Source of the DNA: Entamoeba invadens IP1
Lineage: Eukaryota > Evosea > Mastigamoebida > Endamoebidae
Length of the DNA: 34,875 nt
Reading direction: 5' to 3'
Assembly (NCBI RefSeq): GCF_000330505.1
Contig: NW_004191596.1
Span: forward strand, 27,575 to 62,449
The translations under genes and the position numbers were made by a program. This document shows positions 1 through 10,191 of the stretch, one piece after another (position 1 is the stretch's first letter; each line of letters begins with the position of its first letter). A model generated the notes under the pieces. The model was given only the letters and a program-made list of their open reading frames with translations, had not been told where the DNA came from and searched no databases.

Positions 1-266
1 AAACAAGAAGAATTAAATAGAGTCGAATAATTAGAGATGGATTACAATCGAATTTAAAGTTCAAATAAAAACACTACTAACCAACATAATAATCCAAAAC
101 AAATTGTTGCAAATTATCTTATTTTTTTCTTGTGTTTTTATCGTTATTTCCTGAAAGTACACGTAATTGTGTTCCATTCATAGTAATAAATTAAAAACAA
201 AAGACTTGTTTTCCATGTTTATAAATAAAAATAAAAAACATATACTAATTATTTTGTGAACTTTAA
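1..266. other. AT-rich non-coding
   Basis: No reading frame with recognisable protein content. The sequence is A/T-rich with long A and T runs and leads into the actin fragment. Confidence 0.5.
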
Positions 267-585
267 ATACAAATTAGTGTTTACTATATTGCTCTTGACA
301 TCAACAGAGAAATGCAGAAGGCTGCCTCATCATCAAAACTTGAAAAATCAAACAAACCTTCAAATGGTGAAGTCATCACTATTGGCAAAGAGAGATTCAG
401 ATGTCCAGAAGCACTCTTTCAGCCATCATTTATTGGCATGGAAGCATCAGGTATCCACGAGACAACTTACAACTCAATCACAAGGTGCAATGTCGATATC
501 AGAAACTAGTTATATTAAGCATCATCTCCTATGATTGAAATTAATGTACCCAGGCATAAACGACAGACATGAGAAGGAGAAAGTT
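267..585 (+). pseudogene. actin pseudogene, C-terminal third fragment
   Basis: A broken copy of part of actin. Frame 3 from about 291 reads [20 protein letters not shown] and then [20 protein letters not shown] and [10 protein letters not shown], near-identical to the conserved actin block ([15 protein letters not shown]...[14 protein letters not shown]...[10 protein letters not shown]). The frame ends in a stop at 507-509, just after the actin VDIRK position. A 1-nt frameshift later, frame 1 at 544 reads MYPGINDRHEKE, matching actin SMYPGINDRMEKEL. Nothing actin-like was found before about 267 or after about 585, so the nucleotide-binding N-terminal half and the last ~60 residues are missing. 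There is no intron, so a retro-copy or a DNA-level fragment are both possible. The strong conservation of the middle block points to fairly recent loss from a typical Entamoeba actin gene. Non-functional with high confidence. Confidence 0.88.
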
Positions 586-1819
586 TCAGATGAGAAATGA
601 AATGGCATAATCAAGGCTGTTTATGCTTGGCTTAATATAATTTCATTTGTGCAGGTGTTTATTTGGTTTAGTTTTATTATTATTATAATTATTGTTATAA
701 TCAATTATAAAATATATATAATAAATTTACTATCATTTATATAATTCACAAGTTGATTTATTATAGTTTGTTTATTATTAAAATTACTATACAATTTATT
801 ATTCTTTTGTCACTCATAGTATAATGTATCCAAAACTGCTATTTTTCTCGACATAAATTGATGATTTATAGCGTTGTTTTACCATATGAGATAATTAATT
901 TAATGTTATTGTTGTGTTAGTTTAATAACACATAAAATTAATAGTAATTATAAGTTTTTATCGTAATATTTTGTTGTTATTTGGTTCTCTAAGTATTTTT
1001 AGTTTGAGTGGAATCCATTTTTTTATTTCAACAATAATATTTTTGTTATGTTTCTATTTTATTTTGGTTTGAATTTATCTTATTGGTTATATCAAACCCA
1101 CAATCTTGCACACTTTTTAAGTGTTTTTTATTTTGTTTTTTAAAAAACTTGAATATCTGATAATATTATTTAATAAATTTTTATTAACATTTTTATTTGT
1201 TTATGAAAACAGTTTATTTTCGTATTATTTATATTACTAATATTAATTCGTTAAATTGTATATATTTTAATTGAAGGACAAATTTTTATCAAAAACCAAT
1301 TAATTTGAGTTTATGAATGACGAAACTGTTTTATAAATAATTCAAAAGTTTGAATTTAAGTTAAACTGTTTTATCAAATAAGTCAAAAATCGTTCAAAAT
1401 TGTTAATGAAAAGTTGCCATTATTTTCATTTATTTGGAAAAGTAAAATCATTTTTTAACATTTTTTTCTGATAAAAATAAAAAATATAAAATTTTCATTT
1501 CTCGAAGAATTAAATGTGTGTTTTTTACACAATTTTAATTAAATAATAAATAAAAGTCTTATTTAACAATAAACTATTATTTATAATACACATATTTTAG
1601 GCTTCGAACTATTTTTACTTATTAACCCAAGCAACTAAGGAAAGCTTAAAACAATGATCACTTTTCTTTTTCATCGGCATTTTGAGTTTTTTTACCATTA
1701 CCAAATGCATAAATTTAATTTAATCAATTTTGAATTTTTATTTTTAAAATAAGGTATTTTAAGTTTTTTATTATATTTAAAAAAACAAAAACCAAATAAT
1801 ACCATTATTTATCAATTTT
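586..1819. other. AT-rich non-coding stretch
   Basis: About 1.2 kb without a supportable gene on either strand. It consists mostly of poly-A/T runs and short TA-rich tracts. I looked for terminal inverted repeats matching the piggyBac relic that follows and found none I could defend. Confidence 0.45.
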
Positions 1820-4205
1820 TCAAAAGCGGATTTTGCCAAGTTCACAAGCTTTTGGGATGGTATTACCTCTACACAAATCACATACATTTTCAAAGTGGTA
1901 TTTACAGACATGTAAACCACATACACAACATCGATACTTGGAACAACACTTTGATACTCTATCTTCACCTGATTTGGCACAAATATAGCACCTTCCACTT
2001 CCTTTAGGAACAAGAGAACTTGTCTCTAATAATGTATTCGTTTCTTCATAATTTACACCCCAAAAACGAGCAATTTTTATTTTTGTTTTGTACGGAAGAT
2101 TTTGTGACAGTCTTGATGTTGCATTCTGTTTTCGAAGCCGAAGTGATAGTTGCTCATAAAAATTGATTTTTGGGTTTTGGCAATTTTTGATTCAAAATAT
2201 ACACAAAATTTTTATTCTGGTGTCATTTTTTGTTGTTTTGATGTGAATGATTTTGAAATTCCACTTAATTTTAAATTACAAAGATTTAAAATCTTGGAAC
2301 TTCCTATCTCATTTACAACGACGGTATTTCCTTGTTCTTCAAAATCATCAACAGAGTCTAATGGCTCATAATCAACTTTGGACCAAATATATAAAAATAG
2401 GCGTTGTGAATGGCGATGTCTAGAATATGATAAAAAAGAGCTGATGACCAGAGTCGAGATGCTCTCTTAGTTGAATATGCTTTCATCAGTCGATCAGCGA
2501 CATCAACTCCTCCCATAAATTTATTGTATAATATGTTGACGTTGAAACGTTTGGGTTCATTGTGGTAAATAATGTTTAATTTGCGAGAGGTTTGAAATAA
2601 CACACTGCAATTCTTGTCTTTGAAATTTACCATAACAATTTCGGCATTTGGAACAGTCTTTAATAGTTTATATTGTCTGTAATCGTCAGTCGACTTCTTG
2701 TTTATTACAAGAGTACTTGGTACAAATTTCCGTTCAGAATTGACAGTACCAGTCAAAGTGACAAAATGTTCTATTAAAAATTCGGCTGTTGATACAAAAG
2801 TAAAGAACCTATCAGTGGTCAAATTAACCAAATTATCTTTATTACCCAATTGTTATTTGCTAAGTTCTTTCATCAATCGAACGACAACTTTAGACCCAAG
2901 ATTATTAACAGGCTTGCCATTAAAAGCCCCTCTGTAGACTTGCAAATTCATTATAAAACCACATACAGAATCAACCAACAAGAAAAATTTGATTCCGTAT
3001 TTAGAAGGTTTATTCTTCATACAAGTAACATTCACCCACCGACCAAAAAACGATACAAATCTTCATCAATGCTCAACTCAAAAGAGTTTCTAAATATAGT
3101 TTTTTGAACTCCAATTAATTTTGAATGAATGAAAGAAGTTGATTGATAAAGTTGAAATTGTCCCAGTTGAGTTCGTCATCTGGGTAAAGTGAGTTTCTTT
3201 GGTCTTCAAAATTAAGACCATTTTGATATTGATTATCGTTTATTTGTTTTGGGGTGTTCAAACTCTGAGAGGTGTATTTAGTGATAGGAATTGTATTATT
3301 TAAATTGTGAACATCTATTATATTGGCCTGGCTTTGTGTTTGTGTTTGATGGAAGCAATTTGTGTTGTCTTGTTGTGTCATTTTATTTATACTCATAATT
3401 CTTGATACCAAATTGTTACTGTTGTATAGTGGCACGAAGTGAAATCCATCAATCGAACTAATATCGCTTGAAGTTCCAATGAATTAAGAGTGTGGTTGTG
3501 TAAGAGTATTCTGTTGTGTTGTGACGATTATTTGTTGGTTTATATCTTGTGTATCTTGGATAATATGAGTAAAAACACTACTTTTTGGTTGTGTTTTATC
3601 CATTTCTCCAACAATTTGGTCGAATGTTGGAATTGGACGGTAATCATCAGAAATTAATGGCGTCGTTCTTTTTCTGGATACTTTAATACTTGATCAAGTG
3701 GGTCATAAGTATCATCATTTACACACTGCGTTTGGTCTTCCTAATTTTTTTCATCTTGGACTTCTTCCAAATGTATTTGGTTAACTCGGCTTGCCGCCTC
3801 TGTGTCGAAACGTAATGCCCACTTTATTTCAGAATACCTTTCAACGCTGATGGGTCCGGTGTACATTGGCTTTGTAGCGAGTCCTTTCCACAAAGAAGAA
3901 AGTGGACACTTTGTGTCTTGATAGTTGGCTTATGAAATTGATACCGAAAGGAATGCATCCAATTCCATTTTTGTGATTTCTTTGAAAACTTGTTTGCCTT
4001 TTTTGTTTTTGATGGCGACTTTCCCACAGTTATCCGATTGAAGGATAACAAAATCTTTCAACTCTTTAGTGAAAAATAAACTAAATATTTCATAAGGCGT
4101 TGTTTCGTCGGTTATTCCATGGACTTCTGAATATCTATCCACTTTGAATCTGAACTTTTGATCAGTTTTTTTCCGTTTTAATTTATTTCCAGACACTTGT
4201 ACCAT
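1820..4205 (-). pseudogene. piggyBac-type transposase relic (copy 1)
   Basis: Remnant of a piggyBac (DDE_Tnp_1_7) transposase, which cuts and pastes at TTAA. On the minus strand, from 4205 down: an N-terminal block (TPYEIFSLFFTKELKDFV, residues ~38-55); after frameshifts ALRFDTEAAS near 3800; a Q/N-rich stretch at about 3690-3115; ELSIDEDLYRF (first catalytic Asp) near 3060; NKPSKYGIKFFLLVDS near 3000; TTDRFFTFVS (second Asp) near 2810; YNKFMGGVDVADRLMKAYST (third Asp, plus the D three residues on) near 2520; and a C-terminal Cys-rich zinc-binding domain (CYIC...CC..YRCCVCGLHVC..H...C..C) at about 1990-1860, ending at a stop at 1820-1822. The conserved Asp residues and the zinc module survive, but at least five frame breaks and stops separate the blocks, so it is inactive as it stands. 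Clear terminal repeats and TTAA duplications were not found. It differs strongly from the relic at 18898-21076. Confidence 0.9.
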
Positions 4206-5591
4206 TATTCTCAGTTACTGTATTCACTGTAGATGATACAGACATTGGTTTATTATTCGAGTTTTTTAGATAGTTTGTGCGATAAAAACAAATTTATTAA
4301 CAATTATCAACAAAATGATAAAAAACTAAAATTGTTGCTTTAGGATAAATGAAATTCGAATTACTCACATTTTGAAAATAAAGAAATATTTGTTTTTCCT
4401 AAGTCTTCGATTTTTTAATTGATATTTTTTTTATTTTCCAGTTTCTTTTTTTAATAGCTCGTAAAAATGGGCCACAACTTTTTTTGCCAATAAATTCCGT
4501 GTTTGCTTTGCCTGTTAAGCAACATTTTCACTGAAAATTATTTTAATGTATAATATCAAGTATTTTTTGTCGGGATTATTTTAACGAAATAATTATTTTC
4601 ATGTTATTTTAATTAAAAATATTTTAAATTTAAAATAATAATTATTTATTTTTTTAATTAAAAAATGTTTTGCTGAAATGTATCGTATTTATTTTTTAAT
4701 AAATGTAAATGTATGCCATAAATCGGTACTTTATCAATTTTAAGTAAAAATCCCTTTATTATAAATTCCCGTTTTTTTTAAGTTTTTTGTTGTTTTCATT
4801 TATTATTTCCGTTTGAAAAAAAAAACGGTACCGACTTTTTAACCCTCAAAACCAATACAGTTATAAAATTCAATTAAAAATTCAAGATTTCAACGAAAAA
4901 TTAGAAACTTGACCGATTTCCTAGGACTCTTAGTCTTTTTCCCTGTTAAGATTCTGAAAAAATCGGCATTTTTGCCTTTTGGTAATGGACAAGTTGTTCG
5001 AATGGGTGAGACAACCGTATTTTACCTCTCACAATACGACACTCTCCGACTTTTGAAATACACAATGAATCATTTTAACTTGTTGTTATTTTATGGTTGT
5101 CTCTTTAAAAAACAAACGTTGAAACACCACACATCTTAAGTGGTTGTGTTTGTTTCGAACGTTATTTTCTTTGTGTTGCAAGTGTTAATGAAATTGAAAG
5201 ATTTTTAATATTTTTATTGTAACACCAACATTTTCTTTGAAAAAGAGAAAAAGTCGGTTAACTCTCAACAAAAATAAACATATGGTCAAGCAAGATTTTT
5301 GAAAGAAGTAAGTTATTTGATATTTTCCCTGTTAATTTTTATTTAAATTTTTGGCTTGGTTATAATTTAAAGTTCATTCAAGTTTGTTTTTTGAAAAATT
5401 AGAAGGAAAAAAATAAGCAGAAAAACTATGTCAAACAAAATTAATTTTATTTGGAATTAATTTTTTTCTCAAAAAAGCGGGCCCTTTCGGTACCGACTTT
5501 TGAAAAACAGTTTATTATTTAAAACAACAATTTATAATTTAATTAAATTTATTAAAACAATAATAAACATCAAATAAAAGTAACGAATTAA
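4206..5591. other. non-coding stretch with recurring CCGACTTTT motif
   Basis: No supportable gene. A short open frame at about 4909-5139 has no ATG start and no recognisable content. The 14-nt string CGGTACCGACTTTT occurs at about 4826 and 5488. The core CCGACTTTT also occurs at about 5056, and inverted (AAAAGTCGG) at about 5250. TTTCCCTGTTAA occurs twice, near 4938 and 5324. These may be subterminal transposon motifs or promoter-type elements; I cannot decide between them. Confidence 0.45.
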
Positions 5592-6547
5592 TTAATTTCG
5601 ATGAACTACCGTGTTTGATGGGAAACATTGATTTCCAATTGATGTGACACTTGATGGTATTGTTATACTGCTCAAACTAATACATTTATAGAAACACTTA
5701 TCACCAAATGATTTTACACTTGATGGTATTGTCATACTGCTTAAACTACTGCATTCATAAAAACAATAATGATCAATTGATGTGACACTTGGAGGTATTT
5801 TAACACTACTCAAACTACTGCATCCACAGAAACAATAATCTCCAATCAATGTCACACTTGATGGTATTATAAATTCATTCAAATTATTGCAATAACAGAA
5901 ACAACATCCACCAATTGATTTCATATTTGGTAGTATTGTAACACTACTTAAACTACTACATTCACTGAAAGAACTGTAATTATTTAATGTCACACTTGGC
6001 GGTATTGTAACACTGCTCAGACTGCTGCATCCACAGAAACAATATTCACCAATTGATATCACACTTGGCGGGATGTTAATACTGCTCAAACTACTGCATT
6101 CATAGAAACATTGTTTACCGATTGATGTAACACTCGATGGTTTGTTTTTACCATATTTCTTTCTATCATTTAGAGTGTAAGTAATATTTTTAAACTCGAT
6201 GTTTCGACTTTTGTTTCTGTCAACAGTTTCAAAATTTACATTGAACCACACAATGATTCGAAAGACCTCTCTCTTTATAAAACCTTTATTTTCACTATCT
6301 TCATTTTCTTCTGTGTTCGTCATAAATCCATTGCCAAAATTCTCATCTTTTACATCCCACAAATGAAGTGTCTCGATGTTTGGGAAGTATGCAAGTGTTT
6401 TAGAATTTAACGGAATTGGGTTGAAATGAAACTTTTCCATATTACCACTGAACTTCTTGCATACCAACTCCAAGTTAATAAAGTCGTTGACAGTGTCTTA
6501 AAGTACTTCGAGACTACCATGACGTGATACCCAGAAAGTCCACGCAT
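5592..6547 (-). pseudogene. BspA-like leucine-rich repeat (LRR_5) protein with one N-terminal frameshift
   Basis: Member of the large Entamoeba BspA-like LRR_5 family, which has surface or cytoplasmic adhesion-type proteins; the specific role is unknown. The body from 6473 is open for 293 residues: an N-terminal LRR-cap region (LELVCKKFSGNMEKFHFNPI..., PNIETLHLW), a variable charged linker, then about eight 23-residue repeats of the pattern SVTSIGxxCFxxCSSLSSVTIP (residues ~112-293). The real start lies upstream: an ATG at 6547 opens GYHVMVVSKYFKTL, the family's standard N-terminus, and a net 2-nt insertion near 6490-6500 separates it from NDFINLELVCKKF. An Entamoeba TATA-like GTATTTAAAG sits 24 nt before this ATG. 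So the gene is either freshly broken or carries a sequencing error, because everything else is intact. There is no signal peptide or membrane segment. Confidence 0.85.
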
Positions 6548-6570
6548 TTTGATATTCTCAGTTTTTCGGT

Positions 6571-6580
6571 CTTTAAATAC
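6571..6580 (-). promoter_or_regulatory. Entamoeba core promoter TATA-like element
   Basis: On the minus strand this reads GTATTTAAAG, an exact match to the Entamoeba core promoter element known from E. histolytica genes at about -30. It ends 24 nt before the ATG at 6547, consistent with the very short leaders of this genus, and supports the upstream start for the LRR gene. Confidence 0.72.
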
Positions 6581-6647
6581 TGAAAAATTCGTTTTTTGTA
6601 AACATTTTTAATAAATTATAGATTAATAAACAATTCATTACTACAAG

Positions 6648-6725
6648 CAGGGTATCCCAAATTACTATGGATGTGCCAAATCTTTTTAGGCCACAAAATC
6701 GGGTCGCAACTCTTAAAAATAGAGC
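6648..6725 (+). mobile_element. possible solitary hAT-type transposon terminus
   Basis: The stretch starts CAGGGTATCCCAAATTA and continues through GGCCACAAAATCGGGTCGC. CAGGG-start termini followed by CCAAA and a GGCC...CGGGTCGC block are typical of hAT elements. No matching inverted end or hAT transposase was found in the window, so this would be a single remnant end. The call rests on motif resemblance only. Confidence 0.3.
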
Positions 6726-8222
6726 ATTTTATAAATAAACAGACAAATTTTATTTTTTTCTGAACAAATAAATTGTTAAATATTATTCAATTAATTAACA
6801 GATCAGTTCCAAAATTAAAACATGTTAAAAATACGACATCTAGATTATTTTTAGAAATACGAACTGGAATGAAACAATTTTTAATTATTACACAAAAACT
6901 TTTTTCGATCAAAACGAATAACTTCAAAACAACACAAATAACCTCTTACAACACAGAAATCATTTCTGACTTCTTTTGATTTCTCAAAACCACACTCTTA
7001 GATCCACTTTATCCGACAATTGAATATTTTAATTGATTGTTTTCGATGTTTTTAAACAAACTTATCTTTTGTAATTTGCGAATTAATATTTGAACTGACA
7101 CACTTTTTTGAATATACTTTTTCATTTTTGATAATACATCACAAAAATACCAATAAGGATAATTAAAAAGCAACTCGTCAATACATAATAATTTTAAGAA
7201 AGAAAATAAATAGGAAATATTTTGTATATGGGTAGATAAAGATGTTTTTATTTTGGAAGATATTTTAATTCAATTTAGTTTGAAAATTTTAGACATTTAA
7301 TTGTTATAATATAATTTGTAATGAAGTTGTGATAAGAGTGTGACAGTATTGTTCAATAATGTATATGGCCAAATAGCAAAGTTGTGTGTATGACCATTAA
7401 TACAATCATAATGGCAATCAACCATTTGTTGTTTACCTTTTATTCCTTTTTGGAATATGAAATTAAAGTGAAGGTGACTTAAATAGTCACTTATGACACA
7501 AATTGATGTTTATGAGAATATAATACAGAAACATTTGTTTATGGGTTTTTGATTTTTCTAAAGCGAGTATTTAATGGATAAAAAGATGGGAATTCCAATG
7601 AAAACAAGAAAAAATAAACATGCAAATATTTTTAATTTATTAAACTGGACTAATATGCTTTTAATGTTTCGTATTATATATATCATGAATAAATAATATT
7701 AAAAACACCACATGTATATATTTATAATAAATAATTATAATATTTTATTAATATAAATTACAGTAAATATAGATATTTTATTTATTATATACAAAATTTT
7801 GTTGTTGAATTTTTTTGAACTTGTGTTAAACTTTTGTGAAATTACAGGGGTGAATTCTCGGGGGCGAGTTTGTATAGGGGCTGTTTTCCTTTTCCCAAAT
7901 TTCCTTGTTGTATTTTTGGGATATCGTTAATTAAAAATCAGACTTTATTTGAATATGTCACCAGTGGTGAACGTCTTCCATGAACGGAAACTATAGACAT
8001 AAAATGTACGATTTGATTAATGACTAGTGGCAGCAAAATGCTTTAGAACGACCCAGGATGAAAGAAAGTAGTTGAGTGACTTGAGAAGATAGTTATAACG
8101 ATGTAATTCATTGTTTTTACTGTTACAATAATGTCAAAACAAAATTAATTTAATGTCACTTGATCAATACTAAGCTAATTTTAGTTCATTCTCTTCATAT
8201 TTATTTTTTATCAACAAAGAGA
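6726..8222. other. non-coding stretch
   Basis: About 1.5 kb with no supportable gene. Short open frames have no recognisable content. A small island of higher GC near 7845-7885 (GGGGTGAATTCTCGGGGGCG) stands out from the AT-rich surroundings but could not be assigned. Confidence 0.4.
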
Positions 8223-9273
8223 TTAAACGTGGAAAGGTGGAAATAGACCATACAACGACATTATAACGCTCATGTCGTTATATGGTCGTTCACTTTTAGA
8301 CATATGGAAGTCGGTAGTGATGTTCTCATGAGAAGAAATCATCATTTGCAACCTTTGAGTTAATCCATGCATGTAGGCATTTCCTCCACACAACATTATA
8401 TTGTTGTATAACTTCGGTCTGTCTTCTTTTTTTGTTTTTTCATGATAAGGGCGATTACTTTGTCTGAATCCCCTTTCCCTTCTTTGGAGCCGATTTGGGG
8501 GTCAAATAGAATTAATGGCGCTTGAAGTCTCTCATCACCAAATGCAATCTTAATGTTGTAGGGGAAAACAAACTCAACTTGAGTGTGTTTTTGGTTCTTC
8601 CCTTCTTACTCTTTAAAGCCACATATCTCTCGTTTGATGTTTTGATCTATTTTCAATGCAGTAAAACAGGACAAATCGGGTACTTTATCTCTGTTCACGT
8701 TCACAACAAATTCAGTAATATATTGAGCACATATGTCAAGCTTCTTTACAAAGTCCTTGTTTCTAGTTTTAGCACAGAACGTCGCAATTTTGGTTCATGA
8801 ATCGCCAGAGTCAATCACAGTAACATTGGGACTTTGAGACAAAAAGACTGGCATATAAATCGACTTATCAAAAGCCACAGCATCGACTTTTCTTGTTCGA
8901 ACAACAGTTTTGAAACAAATTTTCTGTGAGAAAGTGGAACGACAAAATGTTCAGGAAAAAGAATTTATTCATCTATTGTCAAATACACATCAAATGACAA
9001 CATATATGATTGATTAGTTCAGAGATATCATCTTTGTTTGCAAAAATTCCACTTTTAAGAGGGACTGTTTTATCTAGAATCAAACTTTTTGAAAGTGCAG
9101 CTTCACCAAACTAAAATCCACAATTAGTTTGGAAATCAAGAGCACAAAAAATATTTTAATGGGATTTCATACGGTTTATAATTGTCGGTATTAAAAAGTT
9201 CGTTGTGATAATCGGTGAAAACGGAAGAGTATGCCCCAAAGTAAATTATGATTGTTGATCGTCCTACAGACAT
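8223..9273 (-). pseudogene. actin-related protein (ARP) pseudogene
   Basis: A decayed actin-superfamily gene more divergent than actin itself. On the minus strand an ATG at 9273 opens MSVGRSTIIIYFGAYSSVF, in the place of the actin phosphate-1 start. It is followed by GEAALSKSLILDKTVPLKSG and IFANKDDISELINHI (compare actin GDEA...[22 protein letters not shown]), NVTVIDSGDS (phosphate-2 loop, actin VLDSGDGVTH), LDICAQYITEFVV, FGDERLQAPLILFDPQIG (actin [19 protein letters not shown]), and LYNNIMLCGGNAYMHGLTQR (actin [20 protein letters not shown]). The last block ends in a stop at 8223-8225. Interruptions include a stop right after SGDS, a stop after ICGFKE, and a shift in an A-rich run near 8430. 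The C-terminal 30-40 residues were not found. It could belong to an Entamoeba-specific ARP; the subfamily was not identified. Confidence 0.78.
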
Positions 9274-10191
9274 TATGTTTTATAATTAATATTTTATATT
9301 TTTAAAATGTTTAACCAAGTTGATTTGGCAAACAAATAAATACAATAAAAATAATTATAATATATAGTTTTAGTTTTTGATATGGTAAACAGTGTTGTGA
9401 GAAACTCACTTGTTTTTTTCATTATGGCTGTTCGGCGACTTTTGATATTACTGAGAAGTCGGCGACTTCTTTGAGAACTAAATAATTATTAACTTTAAAA
9501 ATTATACTAGATTTATTATTGTCTCAAAAATGTGTAAAAACACAATAGTTGTTATAATTTGTAATATTATAATCAAATAAATATAATTTCAAAAATGATT
9601 TGAGAAGATTTAATTGTGAAGGTATTTTTTGTTTCTTTTTTTAATAATAATTATATTAATTATTTGACCAATTGAAAAAATGTATGACATAATAGTAGAC
9701 AAGTAGAGCATTGACGGTGCTGTGTTGCGTTGTAAAACAACAAAATATATCATTGTATCTTATTGTCAAAAGATTACTTTCATAAAAAAGATAAACAAAA
9801 ATATCTTTGTTTTGTTGTTGAAATTTTATTTTAAAATAAATTTGCGGATTATATATTTTTATTATATTTTGTTTTAAAAATAATAACAAAAAAAGCAAAG
9901 GTTTTGCTTTTTTATTTAAAAAAGAATAGGATATGATTAAGTGGGTAATTAGGATAGTGGTTTATTTAAAATCACTTCCTAATTACCCATGTCACCGTTT
10001 ATAACCAAAATGTTCATTTTCTTATTTTAATTTTTACGTTATAAAATTACATTTTGGCAACAATAGTTTTGGAAAGGATCCAAAAAGATAAAAATAGTTA
10101 AATTGTTGAATAAATATATAATATGTCATATTGTAGAGTTTTTTGTTGTTATGTTTCGAAACAAAATTGGTTAAAATTTTAAATTGAAATT
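9274..10191. other. AT-rich spacer between ARP relic and CXXC gene
   Basis: No supportable gene; an 80-codon frame on the minus strand at 9656-9898 is low-complexity F/I/K/N. Two near copies of CGGCGACTT lie about 30 nt apart near 9434-9470. The hairpin at 9943-9988 is listed separately. Confidence 0.4.
9943..9988. repeat. inverted repeat / hairpin
   Basis: GGGTAATTAGGATAGTG at 9943-9959 pairs with CACTTCCTAATTACCC at 9973-9988: a 16-bp stem with a one-base bulge and a 13-nt loop. It lies about 200 nt beyond the stop codon of the minus-strand CXXC gene. It may be a 3'-end processing or termination structure, or a remnant foldback element; nothing else supports either reading. Confidence 0.5.

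Noticed and set aside
256..534. 92-codon frame starting MNFKYKLVF
   Set aside because: It is out of frame with the actin-matching frame 3 and has no family resemblance.
1777..2013. 78-codon minus-strand frame
   Set aside because: Out-of-frame shadow of the piggyBac Cys-rich C-terminus, which reads CYICAKSGEDRVSKCC in the correct frame.
9656..9898. 80-codon minus-strand frame rich in F, I, K and N
   Set aside because: Low-complexity translation of AT-rich DNA; it has an ATG but no motif and no promoter.
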